DNA of 33,355 nucleotides from Dehalococcoidia bacterium UBA3254 (lineage in GTDB: Bacteria > Chloroflexota > Dehalococcoidia > Dehalococcoidales > UBA3254). Positions 1-7,514 of this stretch are shown here, piece by piece. A program made the translations under genes and the position numbers. The stretch covers positions 592-33,946 of the forward strand of contig DEUU01000437.1 in the NCBI GenBank assembly GCA_002362735.1. Direction: 5' to 3'. The notes beneath the pieces are model-generated. The model made no database searches and was not told where the DNA came from. It worked only from the letters and a program-made list of their open reading frames with translations. Each line of letters starts with the position of its first letter. Positions within the stretch are counted from its first letter, which is position 1.

Positions 1-505
1 TAACATCCGCTCTTTCCTGTTCGATGAAACTGCCAGCCGAGTTTAAATAGATATATTTTCGAAATCCATCACTATAGCCGACTATAGACGTCTGTAATTT
101 TGGAACACTCCAGACGACCTCGTTATATTCATCCAGTAATTGTTTTTTCTCGGCCAGAGGTAAATCGACCGGATTTTTTTTCACCTCGCCAACAACACGG
201 TCAACAATCGGCGAGAAAGAATTTATTTTGGCATCGCCCGTGCTTACGAATTTCGCTTGCTCTACAGCTTTTTTCGCTTTATCTGGTAATTCATCCAGAC
301 TGTTAAAACTGACGAATCCCCATCCTCCCTTGACGAGAGCCCGAACGTTGCCGCCAACGGCACTGGTTTTATCTACCGACTCAAGTTGCTTTCCGCGATA
401 AGTCAAGTGACTGGCCTGACTTTCTTCAAGATGAGCTTCGATATATTCAGCGTCGTATTTGCTGATGATCCCGGCGAGCAGATGACCGGCTTCCCTGATA
501 TTCAT
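1..505 (-). CDS. tldD: TldD/PmbA-family metallopeptidase, N-terminal part (cut by window edge)
   Basis: The reading frame is open from an ATG at 505 to the left edge, giving 168 residues of the N-terminal domain. The start MNIREAGHLLAGII and the later stretch VGGNVRALVKGGWGFVSFN (about residues 51-69) are typical of the TldD N-terminal domain. The HExxxH zinc site expected in the C-terminal half lies outside the window. TldD usually forms a heterodimeric cytoplasmic protease with a PmbA/TldE paralogue that degrades unfolded peptides; the partner gene may lie further left but is not visible. The start is supported by GAGAGG a few bases upstream and by a promoter at 538-566. The gene is divergent from the MFS gene. 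TldD rather than PmbA is a family-level judgement from the N-terminus only. Confidence 0.85.
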   Translation of the reverse strand, partial: MNIREAGHLLAGIISKYDAEYIEAHLEESQASHLTYRGKQLESVDKTSAVGGNVRALVKGGWGFVSFNSLDELPDKAKKAVEQAKFVSTGDAKINSFSPIVDRVVGEVKKNPVDLPLAEKKQLLDEYNEVVWSVPKLQTSIVGYSDGFRKYIYLNSAGSFIEQERADV

Positions 506-537
506 AGGCGTTACCTCTCAATTGGTGCTTAATTATC

Positions 538-566
538 ATGATATGCCCAAATTTATTCCTTGACAA
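538..566 (-). promoter_or_regulatory. Sigma-70-type promoter for the tldD-like gene
   Basis: On the minus strand TTGTCA (561-566) and TATCAT (538-543) are separated by exactly 17 bases. They lie about 33 bases upstream of the ATG at 505. Each hexamer differs from consensus by one base. Confidence 0.55.
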
Positions 567-676
567 GGTAAATTAGAAGTTCTTTTCAGCGCCGGGAGAA
601 AATTCGTAAAGCCGGGTGTATAAAAATACCTACCGGATTATAATAATACTGGCGATCTAAACCTGAGGAGAGATTG

Positions 677-1915
677 ATGACTCAAATTCAAACATCACCC
701 GGAGAAGATAAAAAAATATTCGGACTACATCCCAATGTATTTTTCCTTGGATTAACCAGCCTCTTAAATGATATCAGCAGCGAAATGATTTTTACTTTAT
801 TGCCAATCTTTCTGACAAACATTTTAGGAGTTTCAACCGTTATTGTGGGGTTGATTGGAGGTATTTCGGGTAGCGCGGACTCGCTATTTCGCATCATTAG
901 CGGATGGTATAGCGATAAAATCGGCCGAAGAAAGGTATTTGCCACCATTGGCTACGCAATTTCAGCTGTCATCAAACCTTTCATGTTAATCGCCGGAAGC
1001 TGGGGAGCAATCACTGGCATCCGGTTCGTAGACCGCGTGGGCAAGGGAATCCGAAATGCACCCCGCGATGCCCTCGTTGCCGATTCTGTGACGACTCAAC
1101 AACGGGGAAAAGCCTTCGGACTGCACCGGGCAATGGACTCTTCCGGAGCCGTTATCGGCCTGGCACTGGCAGCTATTATCATCTATTTCGTCCAGGGAGA
1201 CGCGGATAACCTGGAACTACCGACCTTTCACTGGATGGTAATAGTGGGGATCATCCCGGGCATAATCGGGACGCTGGTGATACTTTTTCTGGTCCGTGAC
1301 GCCAGAAAACAAAAATATTCAGCCGGCCTGAACAAGACATCGGGGCAAACTGGCGGGTTCAGTACTCAGTTTAAGATCTACCTGGTGATATTGGGCGTTT
1401 TTACCCTGGGAAACACCAGTGATTTTTTTGTTATCCTGCGCGCGCAAAATCTGGGTAACTCTCTCATTTATGTAGCTTTGATTCTGGTCATGTTTAATCT
1501 GGTATATACTCTCGTGGCTACTCCGGCAGGAATCCTTTCGGACAAACTGGGCAGGAGGAGTCTCCTGGTGGTCGGCTGGCTGGTTTACGCAGCGGTATAT
1601 ATCGGTTTCGCCTTAGCCAATACATCATGGATTGTCTGGATACTTTTCGCCGCCTACGGGATTTATTACGGAGTAATTGAGGGTGTTAGCCGGGCTTTTG
1701 TCGCCGATCTGGTACCGGTAGAAAAGCGAGGAATAGCTTATGGCTGGTATAACGGTGTTCTCAGTATTGCTCTCTTGCCGGCCAGTTTGATTGCCGGTTG
1801 GCTGTGGAGCGCTGTTAGCCCGGCTTCGACATTTTTCTTCGGCGCCGGACTGGCCTTCATTGCGGCGGTTGGGATATGGGTCATGGTGAAAGAACAACCC
1901 AGGGGAAAGTCTTAA
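677..1915 (+). CDS. Major facilitator superfamily transporter, 12-TM exporter type
   Basis: About 412 residues, strongly hydrophobic, with roughly 12 predicted membrane spans and a central cytoplasmic loop near residue 215. The N-terminus contains LTSLLNDISSEMIF, and the first cytoplasmic loops carry SGWYSDKIGRRK and DRVGKGIRNAPRDAL. These signatures mark the MFS branch often annotated as multidrug or metabolite efflux permeases; the loop repeats in the second half as GILSDKLGRR. The substrate cannot be read from sequence. A TTG lies one codon earlier, but GAGGAG at 665-670 is better spaced for the ATG at 677. The stop codon is two bases from the stop of the convergent gene at 1918, so no terminator separates them. 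Confidence 0.85.
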   Translation: MTQIQTSPGEDKKIFGLHPNVFFLGLTSLLNDISSEMIFTLLPIFLTNILGVSTVIVGLIGGISGSADSLFRIISGWYSDKIGRRKVFATIGYAISAVIKPFMLIAGSWGAITGIRFVDRVGKGIRNAPRDALVADSVTTQQRGKAFGLHRAMDSSGAVIGLALAAIIIYFVQGDADNLELPTFHWMVIVGIIPGIIGTLVILFLVRDARKQKYSAGLNKTSGQTGGFSTQFKIYLVILGVFTLGNTSDFFVILRAQNLGNSLIYVALILVMFNLVYTLVATPAGILSDKLGRRSLLVVGWLVYAAVYIGFALANTSWIVWILFAAYGIYYGVIEGVSRAFVADLVPVEKRGIAYGWYNGVLSIALLPASLIAGWLWSAVSPASTFFFGAGLAFIAAVGIWVMVKEQPRGKS

Positions 1916-1917
1916 TC

Positions 1918-2226
1918 TTATTTATAATCGAAGAACCCTTTTAATAATTGCTCGTAGACCTGAGTGGGGTTAATTCCTTTTTGAGCCAGTTTGGAACCAA
2001 AACCGCGAAAATTAAATTGTTCAATCATTCGATTTTGGATTTGGAGACAGGCAGTTTTATTTTTGAACTGAATGGCTACTGAGATGGAGGAGGCATAGTC
2101 TTTTAAATCTTTTCGGGGGAGAATACGCCGCTGAAATTCACTGGCTAAATCCGAAGGCATGAGACCAAGCGCTTTCTCATAATTGGCTTCGAGAGCACCT
2201 AGAATCTCAGTATCCTGAGTAGCCAT
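1918..2226 (-). CDS. Small uncharacterised protein linked to a LivG-like ATPase
   Basis: A 102-residue soluble protein with no signal peptide or membrane segment and no motif I recognise. It reads as mostly helical and is moderately rich in Gln and Lys. It begins 11 bases after the stop of the ABC ATPase gene, behind a clear AAGGAGAAAG ribosome-binding site, so it is very probably co-translated with the ATPase and with the small protein upstream of it. The gene is real on the evidence of the binding site, the operon position and the lack of a better frame. Function is unknown. A role accessory to the ATPase is only a guess from position. Confidence 0.6.
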   Translation of the reverse strand: MATQDTEILGALEANYEKALGLMPSDLASEFQRRILPRKDLKDYASSISVAIQFKNKTACLQIQNRMIEQFNFRGFGSKLAQKGINPTQVYEQLLKGFFDYK

Positions 2227-2237
2227 CTTCTTTCTCC

Positions 2238-3107
2238 TTATCTTTCATCACCCAGATAGGCGGATATAACCTCCGGGTTAGAACGTATTTCTTCAGGAGT
2301 CCCTTCGGCAATTTTCTTGCCAAAGTTAAGAACCACAATGCGATCGGCAATATCCATAACCACACCCATGTCGTGTTCTACCAGGATAATACAATTTACG
2401 CCGTCACGGAGGACCTGGGTATTGGGATAAGTAGTACCCTGTCCTTCAAAAATATCGATGATGAAGCGGGCGATATCCTCCTTCTCTTCCAGGTTCATAC
2501 CCGCCATAGGCTCATCCAGAAGCAATACTTTCGGTTCCAGTGCCAGAGCCCGACCCAATTCTACCCGTTTGCGCATCCCGTAGGGTAAAGAGCCAACGGT
2601 TTTCTTGCGAATATGTTCTATCTCAAGAAAATCGATAATATCTTCTACTACCTTCCGATGTTTGATCTCTTCTGTGTGGGCTGGACCAAAGTAAAGAGCG
2701 CTACTCAAAAAATTCTGTTTCATCAAGACATGTCTGGCCGCCATGATGTTGTCCAATGTGCTCAAGCCACTGTAGAGTTCAATATTCTGAAAGGTACGGG
2801 CCAAACCCATCTTCGCGGCTTTATCCGGGCGTATTCGGGTAATACGCGTGTCTTCGAAATAAATCTCACCCTTCTGCGGTTTATAGAATCCATTGATACA
2901 GTTCAGAACGCAGGTCTTACCCGCACCGTTAGGACCGATAATAGCCAGAATTTCATGTTCTTTGATATCGATGCTGACATCCGTCAGCGCCTTCACTCCA
3001 CCAAATGAGAGGGAAAGGTTTTCTATACGAACCTTGACCTTATTCCGATCGCTTATCCCGATCGTTTCAGATTGAGGAGAAATATCAGATTTGCTGGATT
3101 CAGCCAT
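2238..3107 (-). CDS. LivG-family ABC transporter ATP-binding protein (orphan)
   Basis: The 289 residues contain a complete ABC ATPase: Walker A GPNGAGKT (58-65), Q-loop in RTFQNIEL (104-111), a degenerate signature LPYGMRKRVELGRAL (174-188), Walker B VLLLDEP (194-200) and the switch histidine H245. The signature form, the GLARTFQ block and the IAEGTPEEI tail are characteristic of LivG, one of the two ATPases of branched-chain amino acid/amide importers. A stretch of about 20 residues (EGQGTTYPNTQVLRDG) is inserted before the switch region, and the first 22 residues are an unusual polar extension. No LivH, LivM, LivF or binding protein is nearby, so the ATPase is an orphan here. Its start lies one base after the stop of the gene at 3109, indicating translational coupling. 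Confidence 0.85.
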   Translation of the reverse strand: MAESSKSDISPQSETIGISDRNKVKVRIENLSLSFGGVKALTDVSIDIKEHEILAIIGPNGAGKTCVLNCINGFYKPQKGEIYFEDTRITRIRPDKAAKMGLARTFQNIELYSGLSTLDNIMAARHVLMKQNFLSSALYFGPAHTEEIKHRKVVEDIIDFLEIEHIRKKTVGSLPYGMRKRVELGRALALEPKVLLLDEPMAGMNLEEKEDIARFIIDIFEGQGTTYPNTQVLRDGVNCIILVEHDMGVVMDIADRIVVLNFGKKIAEGTPEEIRSNPEVISAYLGDER

Positions 3108-3108
3108 A

Positions 3109-3360
3109 TTACCTTGTTTCTTCCGCCAGGATTTTGTTTTTATATTCTATCACTCTGAAACAGGGATCTCCTTCGCATTTCACCGGTCGTTTTAATCTCC
3201 GGGACTTCTCTTTGATTACATTCATGGTCACATCGCTGGCCTGATTATACTTCCGGGAGCCGGTGCAGCGGATCGAACCGCTTTTGTAAACCAGAACGGT
3301 AACTTCATCATCCACTGATTCGCAAAAAATAGTTTTAGCAGTAATTTGCCAGCTCGTCAT
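3109..3360 (-). CDS. Small uncharacterised cysteine-containing protein
   Basis: An 83-residue protein starting MTSWQITAKTIFCES, rich in basic residues towards the C-terminus, with four cysteines (C13, C34, C66, C71). The frame extends upstream to 3447, but that part is poorly protein-like; AGGAG precedes the ATG at 3360 and a possible AT-rich promoter lies around 3425-3450, so I chose the ATG. It is followed one base later by the LivG-like ATPase gene, suggesting one transcript 3360-1918. The cysteines could bind a metal, but the spacing matches no motif I know. I do not recognise the family. Confidence 0.6.
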   Translation of the reverse strand: MTSWQITAKTIFCESVDDEVTVLVYKSGSIRCTGSRKYNQASDVTMNVIKEKSRRLKRPVKCEGDPCFRVIEYKNKILAEETR

Positions 3361-3510
3361 AGAATGAAAATACTCCTGCCCGATATCAATACCATAGTAC
3401 CATTGACATAAATGGAATTCAAACAAAGTATAATATGCCAGTAACAATGAGGCCGGGAAAATGGTTAATTCACTGCATGATAATACAGATTGGCTTCCTG
3501 ATTCGAAGTA

Positions 3511-3693
3511 TTAAGCCAATCGGATGGCGGCATAGATGGCAAAAAGAACTATGATACCCAGAGCCGAAAACAGGGTATAAGTCGCTAATTTCATACGGCC
3601 GAACTTATAGCCGATATAGTCGCCTACCACGAGAGCGATGGCAACACCAACGATTATTTCAACAATCGTAATAGCTGTTTTTAAGTCAAACAT
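3511..3693 (-). CDS. Small membrane protein with two transmembrane helices
   Basis: A 60-residue protein consisting essentially of two hydrophobic helices (about 8-30 and 38-58) joined by a short positively charged turn, YKFGRMK. The ATG at 3693 follows GAGGTGA at ideal spacing, and a promoter matching TTGAAT-18-TATAAT lies just upstream, inside the end of the neighbouring lipoprotein gene. These support a real, separately transcribed gene despite its size. The fold is consistent with a small inner-membrane protein or membrane anchor. No function can be assigned. Confidence 0.6.
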   Translation of the reverse strand: MFDLKTAITIVEIIVGVAIALVVGDYIGYKFGRMKLATYTLFSALGIIVLFAIYAAIRLA

Positions 3694-3712
3694 TAGTTCA
3701 CCTCAGCCAATT

Positions 3713-3742
3713 ATTATAGACAGAAATATTAGCCTAATTCAA
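3713..3742 (-). promoter_or_regulatory. Promoter for the two-helix membrane protein
   Basis: On the minus strand TTGAAT (3737-3742) and TATAAT (3713-3718) are 18 bases apart. The -35 overlaps the last codons and stop of the upstream lipoprotein gene. The -10 lies about 20 bases before the ATG at 3693. Confidence 0.5.
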
Positions 3743-4984
3743 CTGGCTAACCATCTTGCTTAAGTCTTGCCCACCTGTCAGGTTCGAAACCCGGTCCAGG
3801 AAATCTTTAATTGAAGTACTTTTCACTCTTAATTGAGTGAGGTGCTGCCCGATAGGGTCCACTGAACTTGGACTATTTGCATAGGTGCCATAAAAAGCGA
3901 AATACGCCTGGTTTAACTTTCGAATGTAATATCCTTTGGTAGTCAAAAACTGACGCTGAGATTCCATGTAATTCTCTGCCTCGTTTACCTGTCCTTGTGC
4001 CAGGTAGCCGTCCACAGTTTTCCGGATATTCCTCATCGTTGCATTGAAATCGAAACCTTTCTCCACCGGGCTGCTTTCCTTATCGTTATCCGGAGCCTGA
4101 TACTGAGAATAATATCGATTGTAGACCAGTGCGCCGATCTCCTCACCAACGATGCTGGCGACAGTTTCGTTAATGGTATCAATGCTGTAGTTCTGCGAAA
4201 TTCCCAGCAAGTCCAGAATATAGCGGAACCCGACGGGTCTGAAAGCCAGATATTGATGTACCCACTCGTGAGCCGCCGTGTCAATAGTCCATCTCAGATC
4301 TGCATTGTCAACGACGAAGGTAGGATAAGTTGCGCCCAGCCCTCCGATAGGGATAACCAGTGCCGAAACATTCAATTTGTTTACTGAATTTTCTATTTCT
4401 TCCATCTGTATAGTGGTAATATCCGGTTTAATAGTAATACTCTCAATCCGCTGTATTTTATTCCTGGGAGAGATAATAAGAGTGTAAAGAGGTTTTTCCA
4501 GTTTAAAATTGATGGCCGGAAAAGGAAGCTTAAACCAGCTTACGCCGAACGGATTGTGGATACCCTCGTCATTCAGGACCTGGCTGATCTGACTGGCGAT
4601 TGTTTTTTCCACGACAGATTTTAAGTCGTCTACCCGGGCATCCAATTCGGTTATCTTGGATTCATACAGGCCAATATCGCCGCTGACCTTTTTAGCCTGG
4701 ACCTTGTTCAACCCAAGCTTTAAAGTCTCCAACTGCGCGAGATAGGAAAAATAATGAACCACAGATTGGGCATTAATGGCACCGTTCACTTGAGAACCAG
4801 AAATTTTTTGCTGTACCGCATTTAAAGCGGCATCAATTTCCCAATTTGTAAAACTGAAAGCATAAGGCTGGATAATGGAGTGAAGCTGACTATCGAAACC
4901 GGAAGGACTATCGGAGACCGCCGCACACCCGCTAACCAGTACCACCAATATCAGGCTCAAAGCCAGTAACAACCGAATACGCAT
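3734..4984 (-). CDS. Lipoprotein with HExxH / NExxA metalloprotease-like motifs
   Basis: The 416-residue protein starts with a classical lipoprotein signal peptide: MRIR, a hydrophobic core and a lipobox LVSGC with the lipidated cysteine at C20. The mature part is presumably exposed on the outer face of the membrane. Residues 239-243 read HEWVH, a zinc-binding HExxH. Thirty residues further, N272-E273-T-V-A276 matches the NExxA pattern that supplies the third zinc ligand in gluzincins. A helical, coiled-coil-like region (about 85-135) precedes the catalytic part. The overall family is unknown to me; peptidase activity is inferred from the two motifs and their spacing. A promoter (TAGACT-17-TATAAT) at 5007-5035 and an AAGGGA ribosome-binding site support the start at 4984. 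Confidence 0.7.
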   Translation of the reverse strand: MRIRLLLALSLILVVLVSGCAAVSDSPSGFDSQLHSIIQPYAFSFTNWEIDAALNAVQQKISGSQVNGAINAQSVVHYFSYLAQLETLKLGLNKVQAKKVSGDIGLYESKITELDARVDDLKSVVEKTIASQISQVLNDEGIHNPFGVSWFKLPFPAINFKLEKPLYTLIISPRNKIQRIESITIKPDITTIQMEEIENSVNKLNVSALVIPIGGLGATYPTFVVDNADLRWTIDTAAHEWVHQYLAFRPVGFRYILDLLGISQNYSIDTINETVASIVGEEIGALVYNRYYSQYQAPDNDKESSPVEKGFDFNATMRNIRKTVDGYLAQGQVNEAENYMESQRQFLTTKGYYIRKLNQAYFAFYGTYANSPSSVDPIGQHLTQLRVKSTSIKDFLDRVSNLTGGQDLSKMVSQLN

Positions 4985-5006
4985 TAATATCCCTTTCTCT
5001 TACGTA

Positions 5007-5035
5007 ATTATACGACAACCCTATAAGTAAGTCTA
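5007..5035 (-). promoter_or_regulatory. Promoter for the lipoprotein gene
   Basis: On the minus strand TAGACT (5030-5035) lies 17 bases from a perfect TATAAT (5007-5012). The -10 is about 22 bases upstream of the ATG at 4984. Confidence 0.45.
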
Positions 5036-5094
5036 ATTAAAAACAATCTGTTTTGTGTTTTCAGGAAAGAGGGTATAACACGCTATTTAATGAT

Positions 5095-5865
5095 TTAACT
5101 TTTTATTCTGGATTTGACAGACTCAGTGATCCTGGAGAGCGTTGGGCCTGTCTTATCATTAATGACTGCATCCGCGTATTGATCGTGAGGAGTATCGCTA
5201 AGGGTAATAATCACGAGTTTAGCTCCATTTTGTTTAGCTATCAGAGGCATCTGAGCCGCCGGATAGACAACCAGAGATGATCCCGCCACGATAAAAACGT
5301 TACAGGTAGAAGATTTTTCCTCGGCGTCTTCAATGGCTTTTAGAGGCAGGGACTGACCAAAGGCAATGGTAGCCTGTTTTAAAAACCCGCCGCACTCACA
5401 CTCTGGCGCTTTCTCGCCAGTCTGGTCCATTCTCTTCTCTATTTCTTCCCTGGGCCACCTTTTCCCGCAGGTCAAGCATGAGACCCATTTAATAGAACCA
5501 TGCAGCTCAATAACTTTATCATCCGGAACTCCGGCAGCCTGATGCAAGCCGTCTACATTCTGGGTAATCACCGCATCGAGCTTCCCCATTTTACAAAGAT
5601 CAGCGATGGCATAATGTCCCGGATTCGGTTTGGCGCTGGCCATAGTCGGCCAGATTGCCCTCGAGAACCCCCAGTAGTGCTCCCGGCTTGCCCGGCTGCT
5701 CATAAACTTATCGAAAGTAAGCTCATCTGGATTCCATTGGTGCCAGAGACCGCCCGGACTGCGGAAGTCCTGTATCCCGGACTCGGTGCTGATACCTGCG
5801 CCGGTAAAAACAATTACCTTTTTAGAAGCCGCAATCCATTCTGCAACGGTTTCAATATTATTCAC
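5095..5865 (-). CDS. Sir2-family NAD-dependent protein deacylase
   Basis: A sirtuin of 256 residues with all hallmark motifs: GAGIS (22-26) and FRSPGG (34-39) for NAD binding, TQNVDGLH (101-108), catalytic histidine H122 in ELHGS, four zinc cysteines (C130, C133, C156, C158) and GSSLVVYPAA (195-204). Sirtuins remove acetyl or longer acyl groups from lysines, consuming NAD and producing O-acyl-ADP-ribose and nicotinamide. The substrate is unknown; acetyl-CoA synthetase is a frequent target in bacteria, but none is nearby. The frame also has a TTG at 5889, but GGAGG sits six bases before the GTG at 5865, and the promoter at 5898-5926 would give the TTG almost no leader, so I chose the GTG. Confidence 0.93.
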   Translation of the reverse strand: MNNIETVAEWIAASKKVIVFTGAGISTESGIQDFRSPGGLWHQWNPDELTFDKFMSSRASREHYWGFSRAIWPTMASAKPNPGHYAIADLCKMGKLDAVITQNVDGLHQAAGVPDDKVIELHGSIKWVSCLTCGKRWPREEIEKRMDQTGEKAPECECGGFLKQATIAFGQSLPLKAIEDAEEKSSTCNVFIVAGSSLVVYPAAQMPLIAKQNGAKLVIITLSDTPHDQYADAVINDKTGPTLSRITESVKSRIKS

Positions 5866-5871
5866 ATTTAG

Positions 5872-5876
5872 CCTCC
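5872..5876 (-). promoter_or_regulatory. Ribosome-binding site deciding the Sir2 start (GTG at 5865)
   Basis: GGAGG on the minus strand lies six bases before GTG and inside the alternative, longer reading frame that begins with TTG at 5889. Confidence 0.6.
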
Positions 5877-5897
5877 ATTCCCTATTCAACCCTCCTC

Positions 5898-5926
5898 ATT
5901 ATAACTGCTTCAAGGTGGGGGTTCAA
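5898..5926 (-). promoter_or_regulatory. Promoter for the Sir2 gene
   Basis: On the minus strand TTGAAC (5921-5926) and a perfect TATAAT (5898-5903) are separated by 17 bases. Predicted transcription begins near 5891, about 26 bases before the GTG start. Confidence 0.65.
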
Positions 5927-5961
5927 AGACTCTCCGTTAATTTTATGTCTACTCGTACAAG

Positions 5962-5970
5962 TGCTATAAT
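5962..5970 (+). promoter_or_regulatory. Extended -10 promoter for the DnaJ-like gene
   Basis: TGCTATAAT (5962-5970) is an extended -10 element (TGnTATAAT). The bases 17 upstream are only a weak -35 (TTTATG). The start codon is 47 bases downstream. No CIRCE-type inverted repeat was seen. Confidence 0.45.
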
Positions 5971-6016
5971 GAACTTGACTGTAAAATAAGTTAACAGCTA
6001 CAAATTCAGGGAAACA

Positions 6017-6829
6017 ATGAAAGATTATTACCAGACTCTGGGCGTTCCGGAAAACGCCAGCGATGAAGATATACGCAAAGCCTTCCGCAAACTCGCCTTT
6101 CAATACCATCCGGATAAAAATATCGGCCATGAAAAAGAAGCCGAGGAAAAATTTAAAGACCTCAACGAAGCTTATGGTGTCCTGAGTGACAAAGTCAAGC
6201 GCCAGCAGTACGATTTGGCGCGCAAAGGAGTTTTCTCGGGCGCCGGCTACGGTCCTTCGGGGTTCCAGTATTCCCAGCAGGATATTTTTCGGGATACCTT
6301 CACCAATAAAGCTACCATGGAAGATCTAAACCGTATGTTCGCCCAGGCTGGCCTGCGTTTCGATCCGGAGTTCTTGAACCGGGTCTTCTTTGGAGCCAAT
6401 AATGTGATATTTCGGGTCTACCGTTTCGATGGCAGAAACTCTCCGACGTCTCCATTCAGCACCTCCGATCAATATTCATCGAATCAATCCCAGGTTGCGC
6501 CCCCAGACTACAAACCTGGCTTAATCGAAAGATGGGCTAGCAAAATAACGATGAAGCTCGGCAGCTTTGTCATGCGGAAACTCTTCGGTATTCAATATTC
6601 CACCCCGGAGCCCAATCTTGACCGCTATGAAGATCTGGAAGTATCGGCATCTGAATCTGTTAATGGAGGCGAAAAATCATTTTATTATCGGGATGGCAAG
6701 AAGAACCGGACGCTGATGGTCAAGATACCAGCTGGTATCCAAAACGGAACCCGCATACGGCTGAAGGGAATGGGGTCCAAACAGGGGAAAAAGACCGGGG
6801 ACCTTTATTTAAGAGTGAGAATCGCCTAG
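6017..6829 (+). CDS. DnaJ-like J-domain co-chaperone with a single C-terminal domain
   Basis: The 270-residue protein begins with an intact J-domain (about 3-68) containing the HPD motif at 31-33, which stimulates the ATPase of DnaK. There is no CxxCxGxG zinc region. A middle region of about 130 residues, rich in Phe, Ser and Asn, is followed by one domain resembling DnaJ C-terminal domain (about 205-270), seen in [20 protein letters not shown] and [11 protein letters not shown]. It is shorter than DnaJ or CbpA (about 300-380 residues), so it is a divergent type II/III J-protein rather than the main DnaJ. An AGGGAA site precedes the ATG. Its stop TAG overlaps the stop of the convergent thymidylate-synthase-like gene. 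Confidence 0.85.
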   Translation: MKDYYQTLGVPENASDEDIRKAFRKLAFQYHPDKNIGHEKEAEEKFKDLNEAYGVLSDKVKRQQYDLARKGVFSGAGYGPSGFQYSQQDIFRDTFTNKATMEDLNRMFAQAGLRFDPEFLNRVFFGANNVIFRVYRFDGRNSPTSPFSTSDQYSSNQSQVAPPDYKPGLIERWASKITMKLGSFVMRKLFGIQYSTPEPNLDRYEDLEVSASESVNGGEKSFYYRDGKKNRTLMVKIPAGIQNGTRIRLKGMGSKQGKKTGDLYLRVRIA

Positions 6830-7500
6830 CCCATCCTTAAAGTCACCCGTGCCAGGTCCCAGGCATACTCATAGACATGCAGTCCTTTACTCATCCCGAT
6901 GAGTTCCCCATCCTCCACCCCGATTTCGCTGGCCATATATTCTTTCAATAACTGGATACCGGCCAAATTGGAAGGGAAACCTGCCCACAGGTCCCAGGAC
7001 CGGAAGTAGACCATAAAATTAAGCTTATTGTCCCGGATTCGGGTATCAATACCTCTCAGACAAGGCGGATCGTTCTGGAAGATGGAATTTTCATCTCCCA
7101 CCGTCATATAAGCCTGATTTGTATTGTGTCCCTGGGATTTATACATCTCGATCACTTCAGGAATTTGCTTTTCCAGATACTGGCCGTAGGTATATTGCTC
7201 TCCTTCCGCGCGGTGAGAGGTCATAAGGTAGGGTAGATAGGATTCTACGTAATCCATGGTGCTGGGCGGCGGTACGCCGGGAGGGACATCCGGGATCAAA
7301 GGTCGAGTACCTGGATTTTTTATGCGGACGATAATAAGCCCCAGCTCTTTACGGCGCTGGCCGGCATAGCTTCCACGGTCAATTTTATATTCATATCCTT
7401 CAGTGATGGCTTTGCGCAAACAAAGAAACCAGGCTTCGGAAAGGTCCCGGGCTTCAACTACGGAAACATCCAAGTATCTATACCCCCTGGAAGAAATCAA
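6826..7500 (-). CDS. Thymidylate synthase family protein (archaeal-type length, atypical)
   Basis: The 224-residue protein carries the thymidylate synthase core: catalytic cysteine in DPPC (C147), R167-S-W-D170 in [17 protein letters not shown]178, and H208/Y210 in KGLHVYEY. These align almost number-for-number with E. coli ThyA C146, R166, D169, N177, H207 and Y209. DRGSYAG (41-47) matches the nucleotide-binding loop with R42, and YTYGQ (103-107) is also recognisable. Canonical enzymes make dTMP from dUMP and methylene-tetrahydrofolate. The arginine pair that binds phosphate from the partner subunit (E. coli R126/R127) appears replaced by N-Q in [10 protein letters not shown] (126-135), so the substrate is uncertain. 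The TTG start lacks a clear ribosome-binding site; a second TTG at 7473 follows AGGGGG and is an alternative. The gene follows the 7515 gene by 14 bases. Confidence 0.75.
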   Translation of the reverse strand: MISSRGYRYLDVSVVEARDLSEAWFLCLRKAITEGYEYKIDRGSYAGQRRKELGLIIVRIKNPGTRPLIPDVPPGVPPPSTMDYVESYLPYLMTSHRAEGEQYTYGQYLEKQIPEVIEMYKSQGHNTNQAYMTVGDENSIFQNDPPCLRGIDTRIRDNKLNFMVYFRSWDLWAGFPSNLAGIQLLKEYMASEIGVEDGELIGMSKGLHVYEYAWDLARVTLRMG

Positions 7501-7514
7501 GAATAAAGAATAGT

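Noticed and set aside
3403..3434. Plus-strand TTGACA ... TATAAT pair
   Set aside because: The spacing is 20 bases and no plus-strand gene follows; only a 22-codon open frame with no convincing features.
3361..3447. Longer start for the 83-residue protein
   Set aside because: The extra 29 residues look untranslated, include likely promoter sequence, and lack a ribosome-binding site.
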